Assembly: GCF_002154725.1 (NCBI RefSeq)
Contig: NZ_MTAW01000077.1
Location: forward strand, 18,663 to 82,662
Reading direction: 5' to 3'
DNA length: 64,000 bases
Source: Nostoc sp. 106C
GTDB taxonomy: Bacteria > Cyanobacteriota > Cyanobacteriia > Cyanobacteriales > Nostocaceae
Below are positions 51,908 to 61,609 of this stretch, one piece after another (within the stretch, counting starts at the first letter, position 1; every line of letters begins with the position of its first letter). Made by a program: the position numbers and the translations under genes. A model generated the notes under the pieces. The model had not been told where the DNA came from and made no database searches. It saw only the letters and a program-made list of their open reading frames with translations.

Positions 51908-53341
51908 TTAATCTAAATCACTTTCCAAAACAGAAGCGATCGCTTGTTTGGTACTAGTTTGAAATTCGTTCACATTCACCCGATTGAGGAACCAAATCGA
52001 AACCAATATTCCCACAGCTTCTAAGACAAATACTAGTCCATAGGCTAATTCCAAGCTAGGTAGTAGCTTGCGACCTGTATCTAAAATTGCACCACCGATT
52101 ACCACTGCCAACCCTCTAGAGATAGACTGTGCTAGTCCCCATGCCCCAATAAATGTACCGGCGGCTTCAGCAGCTGTGAGATCTAGCATCAAGCTAACTG
52201 CTGCCGTTGTTAATACACCAGTAGCTAAACCAAACAAAACTAAACCTAGCTTGAGAAACGCTGGATTAGCAGAGAATCCTGATAGTCCTAGTAGTAGAGA
52301 AGAGAATGCCACTAAAATGCAGCCCAGTCGTGCAGTTTTGCGTTTACCCAAGCGCGGCACAATCAAAAATCCAGTGATGCCGTAGGCAATGAGTATACCT
52401 GTGCCGTAAAAAACATTCAATTTAGTACTTTCAGCCAAAGGCATCCGAAAAACTTGACCTGCATAGGGTTCCAAAATTGGATCTTGCATAAACAAGCTGA
52501 TAGTCATCACGAATAAAAATGTGAAAAACAAGCCTGTTTGCGGGCTAGCCGTCAAGATTTCCCATGCCTTATTTAAGGTAATGCTATCTTCGCGATTTAC
52601 TACTCTAGAACGTCTGGAGTATTGGGAATATTTTTTCTCTACACCCAAAGTCGCCGCGATCGCTAGCCCAAATACAATTGCTGGCACAATCATAAACAGC
52701 TTGTTGACTGCTGTCTGCAAAGTCGCAATGTTAGCTTCTGGCGTTAATTGCTTCAGTAAGCTGGAACTAATAATTGCCCCAACAATAATTCCTACCATTA
52801 GCATCGACCACACAACACCAACCACTTTGGATCGGTTGTCTTCTTCAGAGACATCCACCAACAAAGCAGCAAAGGCGGTACCACTGGCACAAAGCGCTAG
52901 ACCATAGACAGCAAAAATTAAGGATAGAAGTGCAGTCCAGCCAATGGTTTGGGTTGTCCATGCCCAAGCACCTGCATTCTTGGCTGCAATATTCAACTGC
53001 CACATCACTTGTACAGCTAAAAATGCGGCGATCGCAAATATTGCTGCCCCCACCCAAACATAAGCTGTACGATGATAACCCCACATTGGCTTGGCATCTG
53101 ATATCTGACCAAACCAGATGCGTGAAGGCGAAACAAATGCTGGTAATGCCAGAACTAACGACACTAGCGTTGCTGGAATTGCGATTTCCTGAATCATGAC
53201 TCTGTTAAGTACCCCCAGAGTCAAGATGGACATCATGCTCAACCCCATTTGAAACAAGCCTAGCCTAAACATGGTCAGCAGATTGACCCTTGGCACAGCT
53301 AGGGAGTTGGTTGGGGAATCAAATGCGTCACTGCTTGCCAT
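51908..53341 (-). CDS. PucC/LhaA-type major facilitator
   Basis: The 477-residue protein has about 12 membrane segments and belongs to the BCH (PucC) branch of the major facilitators. A landmark is ISDAKPMWGYHRTAYVW, in the region that in classical carriers is the loop between helices 2 and 3. Family members in purple bacteria help assemble light-harvesting complexes; cyanobacterial homologues are linked with chlorophyll delivery or photosystem assembly. The name follows the family, the exact role is inferred. Confidence 0.85.
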   Translation of the reverse strand: MASSDAFDSPTNSLAVPRVNLLTMFRLGLFQMGLSMMSILTLGVLNRVMIQEIAIPATLVSLVLALPAFVSPSRIWFGQISDAKPMWGYHRTAYVWVGAAIFAIAAFLAVQVMWQLNIAAKNAGAWAWTTQTIGWTALLSLIFAVYGLALCASGTAFAALLVDVSEEDNRSKVVGVVWSMLMVGIIVGAIISSSLLKQLTPEANIATLQTAVNKLFMIVPAIVFGLAIAATLGVEKKYSQYSRRSRVVNREDSITLNKAWEILTASPQTGLFFTFLFVMTISLFMQDPILEPYAGQVFRMPLAESTKLNVFYGTGILIAYGITGFLIVPRLGKRKTARLGCILVAFSSLLLGLSGFSANPAFLKLGLVLFGLATGVLTTAAVSLMLDLTAAEAAGTFIGAWGLAQSISRGLAVVIGGAILDTGRKLLPSLELAYGLVFVLEAVGILVSIWFLNRVNVNEFQTSTKQAIASVLESDLD

Positions 53342-53432
53342 AGCTACTTTATTTATCTGGAATCTTATTCTCCCATTTACTCAAGATAAACCCTGCGGAT
53401 TCCCTATTTTTCTAAAATTTATCCAGTTTATA

Positions 53433-53476
53433 ACATTTGCCATTTGTCCTTAGTCATTTGTCATTGGGCATTGGTA
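53433..53476. repeat. Heptamer repeat tract
   Basis: CATTTGCC, CATTTGTC and CATTTGTCATTGGGCATTGG units, same family as elsewhere, between the divergent carrier and aldo/keto reductase genes. Confidence 0.65.
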
Positions 53477-53596
53477 ATTCCTATCCTCTACTTGTCTAGA
53501 TGTCTCCTTCATCCTCCTCATCCCCTACCCCCCGGTTGATTACGCGCCGAATGTGTAACGATACACTAGAAATGTAAATAAATGTAACAAAGTTAA

Positions 53597-54556
53597 ATGT
53601 TGACAAACGTGGAAACCATCACATTGGGGAAAAATGGACCTGTTGTTACACCCCTATGCCTTGGTACTTGGGCATGGGGTGATAAACTTTTTTGGAATTA
53701 TGGCGATGGCTACGGCGTAGAACAGTTAAAAGAAGCCTTTACCTCAGCTTTAGAGGCTGGTATTACTTTTTTTGACACTGCGGAAATTTACGGATTAGGA
53801 ACCAGTGAAGAGTTTTTGGGGCAGTTTTTGCAACAAACACAGCAACCTGTACAAATTGCGACAAAATTTGGGCCGCTACCTTGGCGCTTTACAGGTCAAT
53901 CAGTCTCCGATGCTTTAACAGAAAGTCTCAAGCGCTTACAATTAGACCGAATCGCCCTGTACCAAGTCCATTGGCCGTTCACCTTCTTTTTGAGCCAAGA
54001 AACACTGATGAACGCCCTAGCAGATGAAGTGCAGCGGGGCAGAATTGGCGCAGTTGGTGTCAGTAATTACTCAGCAGCACAAATGCGAGAAGCACAGCAG
54101 ATTTTGGCAGCTAGAGGAGTACCTTTGGCTGTAAACCAGGTACGCTACTCTTTGCTGTCTCGCCAAATTGAAAGCCAAGGCATTCTCGACACGGCTCGTG
54201 AGTTAGGTGTAACAATTTTGGCATATAGTCCTTTAGCCCAGGGTTTACTCACAGGCAAATACACCAGCAATCGCAGCGAAACGCCTACTGGTGCTAGAAG
54301 GATAGACCCACGATTTAATAAAGAAGGGCTACAAAAAATTTCACCTGTAATATCTTTGCTCCAGCAATTTGGCGAAAAATACGATCGCACCCCTGCCCAA
54401 GTTGCCCTTAATTGGTTAATTGCTCAAGGTAACGTTATCCCCATTGCTGGTGTGAAGACAGCCCAACAAGTAAAACAAAATGCTGGCGCTTTGGGCTGGA
54501 AATTGAGCGACGCTGAAATTAGCGAATTAGAACAAGTCACTCGCCCTTGGCTGTAA
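53597..54556 (+). CDS. Aldo/keto reductase
   Basis: The 319-residue protein has the (beta/alpha)8 aldo/keto reductase fold. The catalytic tetrad is present: Asp and Tyr in FFDTAEIYG, Lys in QIATKFG and His in YQVHWPF. The C-terminal NADP-binding segment is PIAGVKTAQQVKQNAGAL. Substrate unknown; members of this clade reduce small aldehydes such as methylglyoxal. An inverted repeat follows the stop. Confidence 0.93.
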   Translation: MLTNVETITLGKNGPVVTPLCLGTWAWGDKLFWNYGDGYGVEQLKEAFTSALEAGITFFDTAEIYGLGTSEEFLGQFLQQTQQPVQIATKFGPLPWRFTGQSVSDALTESLKRLQLDRIALYQVHWPFTFFLSQETLMNALADEVQRGRIGAVGVSNYSAAQMREAQQILAARGVPLAVNQVRYSLLSRQIESQGILDTARELGVTILAYSPLAQGLLTGKYTSNRSETPTGARRIDPRFNKEGLQKISPVISLLQQFGEKYDRTPAQVALNWLIAQGNVIPIAGVKTAQQVKQNAGALGWKLSDAEISELEQVTRPWL

Positions 54557-54576
54557 GATTTTTTTTGGAAATAGTC

Positions 54577-54610
54577 AGTTTGAGTTGAGTTTAAATTCCC
54601 AACTCAAACT
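54577..54610 (+). terminator. Inverted repeat after the aldo/keto reductase
   Basis: An 11-bp perfect inverted repeat (AGTTTGAGTTG at 54577-54587 with CAACTCAAACT at 54600-54610) lies 20 bases after the stop. The following T-run is short, so termination is possible but not certain. Confidence 0.5.
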
Positions 54611-54723
54611 TTACAGCGTTCTTCTTTGCGCCTTTGCGTCTATGTGCAAGGCAAAAAAGATGTGGTTTACTTACTTGAAAATCGCTGTAATAATTAATAA
54701 ATTTTTTAATCAAATACAAAAAC

Positions 54724-55235
54724 CTACAGTTCTAATACTGTAAGTTCTCAACCAGGTAATAAGTCTGGCAATGTAAGTTTCTCGTCGTTTGGTGAAATTA
54801 TTTCTTCTTGGTTAAGACCGTAAACTGTTCAGGTCAATCAGGATCCTAACAGTAGTTCCTAGTTCTAAAAATTGCTGAATTTTTTCTACCAGTGGTTTAA
54901 GGCGATATGACTTAGCTTTTATTTCTACCATCAAGCCTGGAAGCAGTTGTCCAAAGTCGCGTTGACTTTTTTTGAGCCAATCATTACTAACAAAAGAAAC
55001 ATCAGAAGCGCGGAAATTCTTTTCGTTATAGATGCTTTCGCGTTTTTAATATCTAAATAAAACCAGCGCTACAAGCAGTAACTTATCCTAATTTTCTTGG
55101 GCCTACCCAGTTAGCTAGGAATTTGATTAATTCCGCACCAATTTTTTCTGAAACATAATCTGATGGACCCATAATCAAGGTACTATCATCCACCAATTCC
55201 ATCTGCCATTCTAGATGTTCTGTTGGGAGATGTGC
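54724..55235 (-). pseudogene. Decayed Uma2-family endonuclease gene
   Basis: On the minus strand the frames read PTEHLEWQMELVDDSTLIMG, KIGAELIKFLANWVGP, a stop, then in another frame RASDVSFVSNDWLKK, FGQLLPGLMVEIKAKS, LELGTTVRILIDL, a further shift, and LTLPDLLPG, a TGA, then ELTVLEL. This is the whole Uma2 layout in order (PDVSFVS, GFGQLLPDLMVEIKSKSD, ILIDP, LPDLLPGWE). It is broken by at least two frameshifts and two in-frame stops (one at a position where Trp is normal). Confidence 0.85.
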
Positions 55236-55475
55236 TTAATCTTTAATGGTGAACATAAGACTAGAGGCAATCCATCTTTAATTATGTTTTGAAAAATAGT
55301 CAAAAAGTCTAAAGTCAAAAGTCAAAACTGTGAAGCACACACCACCAACTTAGTGGTTATAGTAGAGAACTTTTTGCCGACTCTAGTTAATTCTAACTCT
55401 TGACTCTTGACTCTTGACTGCCAAACGCCAGTACACTCAACGGGGGAAACCGGCAGATGACTGGCTTGTTTTAAC

Positions 55476-57014
55476 TTACGAAGCCGATTCTCTAGCTGTA
55501 GATGAACCTAGCTTGTGATTAACAGGGGATGCATCACGACGGCCTGTCCGTAGCTTTGGCTTGGGAGTACCACGTCTGTCATCTTCGCCAATGTTGCTGT
55601 CTGATTTACTCCAAGAGGAACGGCTGCGCTCGCCAGAACCATCGCGACGCTTGACTAGCTTGGGTTTCAGACTGGGGGTATTTTCTTCTTGGGGAATTTC
55701 AATGTCTGAACTTAGCCAAGCAGGACGAGTTTGATCGTAAGCGATTTGCAATGCCGCAGCTGCGATCGCCTGAGCATCATATTTTTCGATTAGCTCGCTG
55801 ACTATCGGTAAAAATGAAGCTAGACGTTCGCCTGTTAATGCTTCTCCCACCTGTTGTTGCAATTTATTGATGTGCCGCGCTTCAATTTGTGCCCTTGTGG
55901 GAATTGATAGCAACTGCCAACTTTGGCGGTTATGACGTTCAAATATCTGCTGCTTGCGGCGCTCAAATGGTTGTACTAGTGAGATTGCTGTTCCTTCCTT
56001 ACCAGCCCGACCAGTACGACCAATGCGGTGAACGTAGGTTTCTACGCTATCGGGTAAGTCGTAGTTGATCACATGAGAAAGTTGATCTACATCTAACCCA
56101 CGTGCGGCAATATCAGTGGCTACTACCCAGCGCACCTGACGATTGCGGAATCGGCTGAGTAAGCGTTCCCGGGCTTGTTGGGACAAGTCACCGTGGTATT
56201 CATCGACACTGTGTCCGGCTGCTTGCAGTTGACTTGTAAGTTCTGCGGCTGTGCGTCTGGTACGGACAAATATCAAAGCTGATTCTGGGTCTTCCATTTC
56301 CAGAATAGGCTGTAAAGCTTTAGCTTTTGTCCAGTGACGGGGTATTAGGTACGCTACCTGATTAATTTTATTAGGCGCAGCTTTTGGTTGTTCAACGGTG
56401 ACTGTCGCAGGCGATCGCAAAAACTTGTTTACCAATTGCCGAATCGATGGCGGCATTGTGGCTGAGAATAAAGCTGTTTGACGATCTTCGGGTGCTTGGG
56501 ACAGGATTTTGATCACATCGTCGATAAAGCCCATGCTCAACATTTCATCGGCTTCATCCAACACAAACCACTTGACTTGATCGAGTTTAAGACAGCCACG
56601 ATCTAGCAAGTCGATTACCCGTCCTGGAGTACCCACAACCATGTGTACACCACGTCTGAGTTGTAAAATTTGGCGGTCAATTGATTGACCTCCGTAGATT
56701 GCTAACACTCGCAATCCTTCATCGCCAATAAATTGGGTGATTGCATCGTGAACTTGCATGGCTAACTCACGAGTTGGAGTTAAAACCAGTGCTTGCACGG
56801 CTCTTTGATTAATATCTAGCCGTTCTAAAATTGGCAACGAAAATGCTGCGGTTTTACCGGTTCCCGTTTGGGATTGTCCAACCACATCACGACCTGCTAG
56901 CAATTGGGGAATTGCTTGGGTTTGAATATTAGTTGGGGTGGTGAAACCGATTTTTTCTAGTTGCTCAACGCGTTCTTGTGAGATGCCTAATTCTTGAAAC
57001 GAAAGATTCATCAA
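55476..57014 (-). CDS. DEAD-box ATP-dependent RNA helicase (CrhR/DeaD type)
   Basis: The 512-residue protein has the full DEAD-box set: Q motif IGFTTPTNIQTQAIP, Walker A SQTGTGKT, PTRELA, GTPGR, the DEAD box VLDEADEML, SAT, and motif VI HRIGRTGRAG. The C-terminal 100 residues are basic and low-complexity (KRRDGSGERSRSS, KPKLRTGRRDASP), suited to RNA binding. Cyanobacterial homologues (such as CrhR in Synechocystis) are induced by cold and redox state. A repeat-rich spacer and rimO lie upstream on the same strand. Confidence 0.94.
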   Translation of the reverse strand: MMNLSFQELGISQERVEQLEKIGFTTPTNIQTQAIPQLLAGRDVVGQSQTGTGKTAAFSLPILERLDINQRAVQALVLTPTRELAMQVHDAITQFIGDEGLRVLAIYGGQSIDRQILQLRRGVHMVVGTPGRVIDLLDRGCLKLDQVKWFVLDEADEMLSMGFIDDVIKILSQAPEDRQTALFSATMPPSIRQLVNKFLRSPATVTVEQPKAAPNKINQVAYLIPRHWTKAKALQPILEMEDPESALIFVRTRRTAAELTSQLQAAGHSVDEYHGDLSQQARERLLSRFRNRQVRWVVATDIAARGLDVDQLSHVINYDLPDSVETYVHRIGRTGRAGKEGTAISLVQPFERRKQQIFERHNRQSWQLLSIPTRAQIEARHINKLQQQVGEALTGERLASFLPIVSELIEKYDAQAIAAAALQIAYDQTRPAWLSSDIEIPQEENTPSLKPKLVKRRDGSGERSRSSWSKSDSNIGEDDRRGTPKPKLRTGRRDASPVNHKLGSSTARESAS

Positions 57015-57040
57015 TTCTCCTAGATTTTATTTTGGATTTA

Positions 57041-57109
57041 ATGAGCAGTCATTGGTCATCAGTCATTAGTCATTGGCTATTAAACAAAGAACAAAGGACA
57101 AATGACAAA
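57041..57109. repeat. Heptamer repeat tract between helicase and rimO
   Basis: Five or more tandem units such as AGTCATT, GGTCATC and GGACAAATGACAAAT. Same family as elsewhere in the window. Confidence 0.7.
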
Positions 57110-58429
57110 TTAGTTATTGACAATTTGACCGTAGAGGTCGTATGTATCAGCACTTTGGATTTCTACTGGCACGATTGTTCCTAACTTCGCCTTGCCAACC
57201 ACATAGACCTGCCCATCAATTTCTGGGGCAAATCTCGCAGAACGGCCAATTAATTCTCCAGTTTCAGGATTTTCCTGCTCAATCAGGACATCAACGATTT
57301 TGCCTACTTCCTGTTGATTTTTTTGCCAAGCAATTGGTTGCTGGAGTTCCATGAGGCGGTGGCGGCGTTCATCCATTAAGAATTGAGGCAACTGATTTGG
57401 CAGTTTGTAGGCAGGGGTTTCCTCTTCCGGAGAAAAGGTGAAAACGCCAACATGGTCAAATTCGTGCCGCTGAACAAACTTTAGTAGATGTTCAAAATGC
57501 TCTTGAGTTTCTCCAGGGAAACCAACAATAAATGTTGTTCTCAGCACCGCAGATGGTAGCGCTGTCTTGATGCGCTCAATAATCCCATCATTTACCCGCC
57601 CTTGCCAGGGACGGTTCATAGCGCGGAGAATTTCCGGATGAGAATGTTGTAAAGGCAAATCTAAGTAGGGAAGGACATTCGGTATTTCTTGAATCGCTGC
57701 TATAACATCTGGTGTCAGTCCGGTGGGATAAGCGTAGTGCATCCTGATCCACGGTACATCTACTTCTCCCAAAGCGCGGAGTAATTCGGCTAACTTTGGC
57801 TTACCGTAAATATCTAAACCATAATTAGTGGTGATTTGAGAAATCAGAATAATTTCTTGTACCCCTTGACTAGCTAACTGCTTGGCTTCAGCGACAATGG
57901 ATTCAATAGTACGCGATCGTTGGTTTCCTCGTAGATGAGGAATAATACAAAATGCACAACGATAATCACATCCTTCGGCCACCCGCAGATAAGCTATGCC
58001 CTCAGTTGTAGTGCGGTAGCGCGGTGTAGTTTCATCGGCAATATAGGTTGGTTCAATACTAACCTGCTTGACCCGCTCTCCTTGTTCTACCCGCTCAATT
58101 ACATTTACAATTTTGTGATAATCGCCTGTACCTACTACGGCCACTGCTTCTGGCAACTCTTCCAATAATTGTTCTTGGAAGTGCTGGGCCATACAGCCAG
58201 TGATCACGATTTTTTTATTCGCCTCTGCCAACTCTACCAAAGTTTTAACAGATTCTTCTCTAGCTGCTTCAATAAAACTACAGGTATTGACAATAACGTA
58301 ATCTGCTAACTCTTCATTACTATCTACGCCATAGCCTGCTTTGACAAGCAGTCCCAGCATATGTTCTGTATCAATTCGATTTTTCTCGCAGCCCAGGTGA
58401 GAAATTGCAATTGTTGGCTTGTCACCCAT
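57110..58429 (-). CDS. rimO: Ribosomal protein S12 methylthiotransferase RimO
   Basis: RimO adds a methylthio group to an Asp of ribosomal protein S12. The protein has three domains: an N-terminal UPF0004 region with Cys in [13 protein letters not shown] and TGCMAQ; a radical SAM domain with the CxxxCxxC site in [16 protein letters not shown]; and a C-terminal TRAM domain ([18 protein letters not shown]). I preferred Met at 58429 ([17 protein letters not shown]), giving 439 residues, which is the normal start; an upstream in-frame start at 58510 would add 27 residues. Confidence 0.94.
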   Translation of the reverse strand: MGDKPTIAISHLGCEKNRIDTEHMLGLLVKAGYGVDSNEELADYVIVNTCSFIEAAREESVKTLVELAEANKKIVITGCMAQHFQEQLLEELPEAVAVVGTGDYHKIVNVIERVEQGERVKQVSIEPTYIADETTPRYRTTTEGIAYLRVAEGCDYRCAFCIIPHLRGNQRSRTIESIVAEAKQLASQGVQEIILISQITTNYGLDIYGKPKLAELLRALGEVDVPWIRMHYAYPTGLTPDVIAAIQEIPNVLPYLDLPLQHSHPEILRAMNRPWQGRVNDGIIERIKTALPSAVLRTTFIVGFPGETQEHFEHLLKFVQRHEFDHVGVFTFSPEEETPAYKLPNQLPQFLMDERRHRLMELQQPIAWQKNQQEVGKIVDVLIEQENPETGELIGRSARFAPEIDGQVYVVGKAKLGTIVPVEIQSADTYDLYGQIVNN

Positions 58430-58510
58430 ATTTTGCCAAAATTTCCAGTTTTTTTTCTTGTCATCAAACACAAACAGCGCTTGCTTGGCTCTGTTTTCCT
58501 CTGCACCCAC

Positions 58511-59093
58511 AGCGGACAGTACTCAAGTGGAAGGTTACCATTGCCCGTCGCCATCCGCCAACCTATGACCCTAATCAAGTTTAAGGTCATGTTATGATGC
58601 TTTTATTAATCCGTTTTCCCAGGGTAAAATGGAGTGTCTTGGGGTATATTTGACACTTGTTATGTTTTTTAACGATTCGCCTGTTGGTATTTTACATTAC
58701 CAAGAGCGTGTGCGTTGTTAATTTACCCATCGGGAAGCCGCCCAAAGGGCTGGTTGTGAGAAGTCGCTACCCTCAGGGAAATCGCGCTCGCGACTATGCC
58801 TAATCCAGCAGTAATGCTACCCTTCAGATCAGGCTTTGCCTACGAAGATGCGCAGGTAATCAACCTAAAACCGTGGGAAGCTGCCTCGCGTCTTGTGAGT
58901 TGCAAACTCCTCTTTGTAGTCAAGTTTTATCTTAACATATCTTATGGAAGGTTTTACGGCAATTTCCACCCTAGGGAGGAGGCGGTAATCCACCCTACAT
59001 AAAATCAATCAGTCATTAGTCATTTAGTCATTATCAAATCAATTCTAGACTCTAGACTGATGTACTCTGGTTTCCGCAAAGCGGATTAAAGAC
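58511..59093. other. Repeat-bearing gap between rimO and btpA
   Basis: This region has GC-rich repeats at about 58720-58800 (CGGGAAGCCGCCCAAAGGGC) and heptamer-like TCATTAGTCATT at 59007-59035. A 68-codon open frame at 58796 is not credible because it runs through repeat material. The btpA promoter probably lies in 58900-59090. Confidence 0.45.
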
Positions 59094-59942
59094 GTGGACT
59101 TATATCAGCTATTTAAAACTCGAACACCGATTATTGGCGTAGTTCATCTACTACCACTGCCCACCTCACCCCGCTGGGGAGGCAGCCTAAAAGCAGTAAT
59201 TGACCGTGCCGAACAAGAAGCAACAGCCTTGGCAAGTGGTGGGGTTGACGCTATTATTGTAGAAAATTTTTTCGATGCGCCGTTTACCAAAAACCAGGTC
59301 GATCCAGCGGTGGTCAGTGCCATGACTGTGGTGGTACAACGAATACAAAATCTGGTGACCTTGCCTATAGGCTTAAATGTTTTGCGGAACGATGCTAAAA
59401 GTGCAATGGCGATCGCCAGTTGTGTGCGGGCGGAATTTATTCGCGTTAACGTCCTCACAGGGGTAATGGCAACAGACCAAGGTTTAATCGAGGGAGAAGC
59501 CCATCAAATACTCCGCTATCGGCGAGAATTAGGCGCTGATGTTAAAATTCTGGCCGATGTATTGGTCAAGCACGCTCGCCCTTTAAGTTCCCCAAATCTC
59601 ACAGTTGCTGTCAAGGATACCATCGAAAGGGGTTTAGCTGATGCAGTGATTTTGTCAGGCTGGGCTACTGGTAGCCCTCCTAACATAGAAGATTTAGAAC
59701 TGGCTTGTGGTGCAGCAAATGGCACGCCAGTATTTATTGGTAGTGGGGCTAATTGGGAAAACATAGAGACACTGATGCAAGCAGCAGATGGTGTAATTGT
59801 TTCCAGTTCCCTAAAACGTCATGGTCGGATCGAACAACCAATTGACCCAATTCGCGTCAGTCAATTTGTGGAAGCCACACGCCGTAGTTGGAACTCTAAG
59901 GGTGAAACTAAATCAATTTCCTCAGTAACTATACGTTCGTAG
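59094..59942 (+). CDS. btpA: BtpA-family protein
   Basis: The 282-residue protein matches BtpA, a thylakoid-associated protein needed for stable photosystem I reaction centre proteins in Synechocystis. It has a TIM-barrel-like fold with landmarks PIIGVVHLLPLPTSP, GVDAIIVENFFDAPF, IGLNVLRNDAKSAMAIA and GSGANWENIETLMQAADG. The start is GTG at 59094. No other photosystem I gene is in the window; the VKOR-thioredoxin gene follows after a repeat-rich spacer. Confidence 0.9.
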   Translation: MDLYQLFKTRTPIIGVVHLLPLPTSPRWGGSLKAVIDRAEQEATALASGGVDAIIVENFFDAPFTKNQVDPAVVSAMTVVVQRIQNLVTLPIGLNVLRNDAKSAMAIASCVRAEFIRVNVLTGVMATDQGLIEGEAHQILRYRRELGADVKILADVLVKHARPLSSPNLTVAVKDTIERGLADAVILSGWATGSPPNIEDLELACGAANGTPVFIGSGANWENIETLMQAADGVIVSSSLKRHGRIEQPIDPIRVSQFVEATRRSWNSKGETKSISSVTIRS

Positions 59943-60066
59943 GGCATGGGACATAGGGCATGGGGCATAGGAGACAAGGAGGACAAGGAGATTAATGCCC
60001 AATCCTCAATGCCCAATCCCCAATGCCCTATGCCCAATTCCCAATTCGTCATTCCCAATCACAGTT
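59943..60066. repeat. Tandem GGGCAT/CCCAAT-type repeats
   Basis: GGGCATGGGACATAGGGCATGG and then many CCCAATCC/CCCAATGC units line the gap between btpA and the VKOR gene. The pieces belong to the heptamer family, with G- and C-rich variants. Confidence 0.65.
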
Positions 60067-60067
60067 T

Positions 60068-61054
60068 ATGATTCGCCGCCGTTCTACTCCTTGGATTCAT
60101 AAATGGTCGCGTCCGTTGATTGCCGCGATCGCCGGACTTGGTGCCTTGACAACAGGTTATCTCACTATCGAAAAGTTAACAGGAGGTAGTGCAGCTTGTG
60201 TGGCACAAGCTGGTGTCAAAGGCTGTAATGATGTACTTTCAAGCCCTTGGGCAACGGTATTTGGTCAGCCCTTAGCTTTGTTTGGGTTTTTGGCTTACAC
60301 CAGTATGCTGATATTTGCTTTGGCTCCTTTAGCATTAAAATCTGGGGAAAACAATAGCCGTAAACAAATAGAAAACTGGAGCTGGTGGCTGCTGTTAATA
60401 GGGGCGATCGCCATGTCCATCTTCAGCGGCTACTTAATGTACTTGCTGGCATCTCAAATCAAAGCCATTTGTCCTTACTGTATTGCCTCAGCTTTGTTCT
60501 CTGTGAGTCTTTTGGTACTGACGATTCTCGGTCGTACTTGGGAGGATGTTGGACAAATCTTTTTCACTGCCATTATTGTCGGGATGATTACCCTGATTGG
60601 CACTTTAGCAGTCTTTAGTAATGCCAATCAATTAAGTAGTACGCCTGAATCAACTTCTGGTAAACCAGTACAAATTAGCTTTGTCCCCAAAGTTCCACCT
60701 AACCCAGCATTCGGTTGGGAAATCACTACAACTTCTGGTGAGGCAGAAATAGCCTTAGCAAATCATCTTGTCAAAATAGGTGCTAAAGAATATGTTGCTT
60801 ATTGGTGTCCGCACTGCCACGAGCAGAAGCTGATCTTTGGTAAAGAAGCTTACAAGATTATTAACGATAGTATTAAGGTAGAGTGCGCTCCCGATGGACT
60901 CAAAGGGCAACCAGATCTGTGTAAAGCTGCCAAAGTTGAAGGCTTTCCTACTTGGATAATTAATGGGAAAAGCTATAGCGGAGTTCAAAATTTAGAGGAA
61001 CTAGCTAAAGTTTCTAATTATACAGGTTCTCGTAACTTCAAATATTTCAAGTGA
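60068..61054 (+). CDS. VKOR-thioredoxin fusion protein
   Basis: The 328-residue protein starts at Met 60068 (MIRRRSTPWIHKW). It has the VKOR membrane domain (about 20-175, four helices) with loop Cys in SAACVAQAGVKGC and active-site ICPYCIAS. A thioredoxin-like domain (about 230-328) has the WCPHCHEQK active site, with further Cys in VECAP and PDLCKAA. This is the LTO1/VKOR fusion that forms disulfides in lumen and periplasmic proteins, needed for photosystem II assembly in plants. An in-frame ATG at 60023 would add 15 residues, but lies in repeat DNA. Confidence 0.93.
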   Translation: MIRRRSTPWIHKWSRPLIAAIAGLGALTTGYLTIEKLTGGSAACVAQAGVKGCNDVLSSPWATVFGQPLALFGFLAYTSMLIFALAPLALKSGENNSRKQIENWSWWLLLIGAIAMSIFSGYLMYLLASQIKAICPYCIASALFSVSLLVLTILGRTWEDVGQIFFTAIIVGMITLIGTLAVFSNANQLSSTPESTSGKPVQISFVPKVPPNPAFGWEITTTSGEAEIALANHLVKIGAKEYVAYWCPHCHEQKLIFGKEAYKIINDSIKVECAPDGLKGQPDLCKAAKVEGFPTWIINGKSYSGVQNLEELAKVSNYTGSRNFKYFK

Positions 61055-61609
61055 TTGGCTTTAGCAAGGTGATTTCTAGCAATTTAAGCTGATATTTGAT
61101 ATTGAATAGTCAACCGGAAGCAAATTTGCTTCCGGTTGACTATTTTATTTTTAGTAATAAATAATATAGAACATGAGTTACCATCTTATGTATTCTTTAT
61201 TAGCTAGGAATTTTCGTTGCTCGTTGCGTCTACGGTTGTAATCATTTAATAATTAAAGATTTAATCACTCAATTTTTTGAGTAAAATTACTAATTTGTTA
61301 AATATTTTTTATACTGTTAATAAAATTTAATACGTAACTATGTGAATATTTTATCCCAATATTCAGCTTCTAAAACTCTCTATAGAGATACTACTGTTCT
61401 TAGCAAACACTATTTATACTTAACTTGTGCTATGAGGCGCAAAGGTTACAAATTACCATTTCATCGGATAATGAGTACCCAAGATTAATCTTGAGGAATT
61501 TAACAGATCTCAAGAGATTTCTAACAAGCCAATATAGCTCACCTATAAGCTATATTCGCTACGTAGTTGATAGAGATCGCAAATCAAGAATATTTCTCCC
61601 CACTAGGTA
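61055..61609. other. Intergenic region after the VKOR fusion
   Basis: It contains the 40-bp palindrome terminator and AT-rich sequence. A 61-codon frame with TTG start (61425-61610) has no ribosome site and no similarity I know; I do not accept it. The CHASE2-GGDEF promoter probably lies between 61350 and 61600. Confidence 0.4.
61105..61155 (+). terminator. Perfect 40-bp palindrome with T-rich tail
   Basis: Bases 61105-61124 are the exact inverse complement of 61125-61144, with no loop, and the tail is TTATTTTTAG. It lies about 50 bases after the VKOR fusion stop. It is best explained as an intrinsic terminator; hairpins without spacer must open a few bases for the loop. Confidence 0.75.

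Noticed and set aside
58796..59002. 68-codon plus-strand frame between rimO and btpA
   Set aside because: It runs through GC-rich repeat DNA and has no conserved look.
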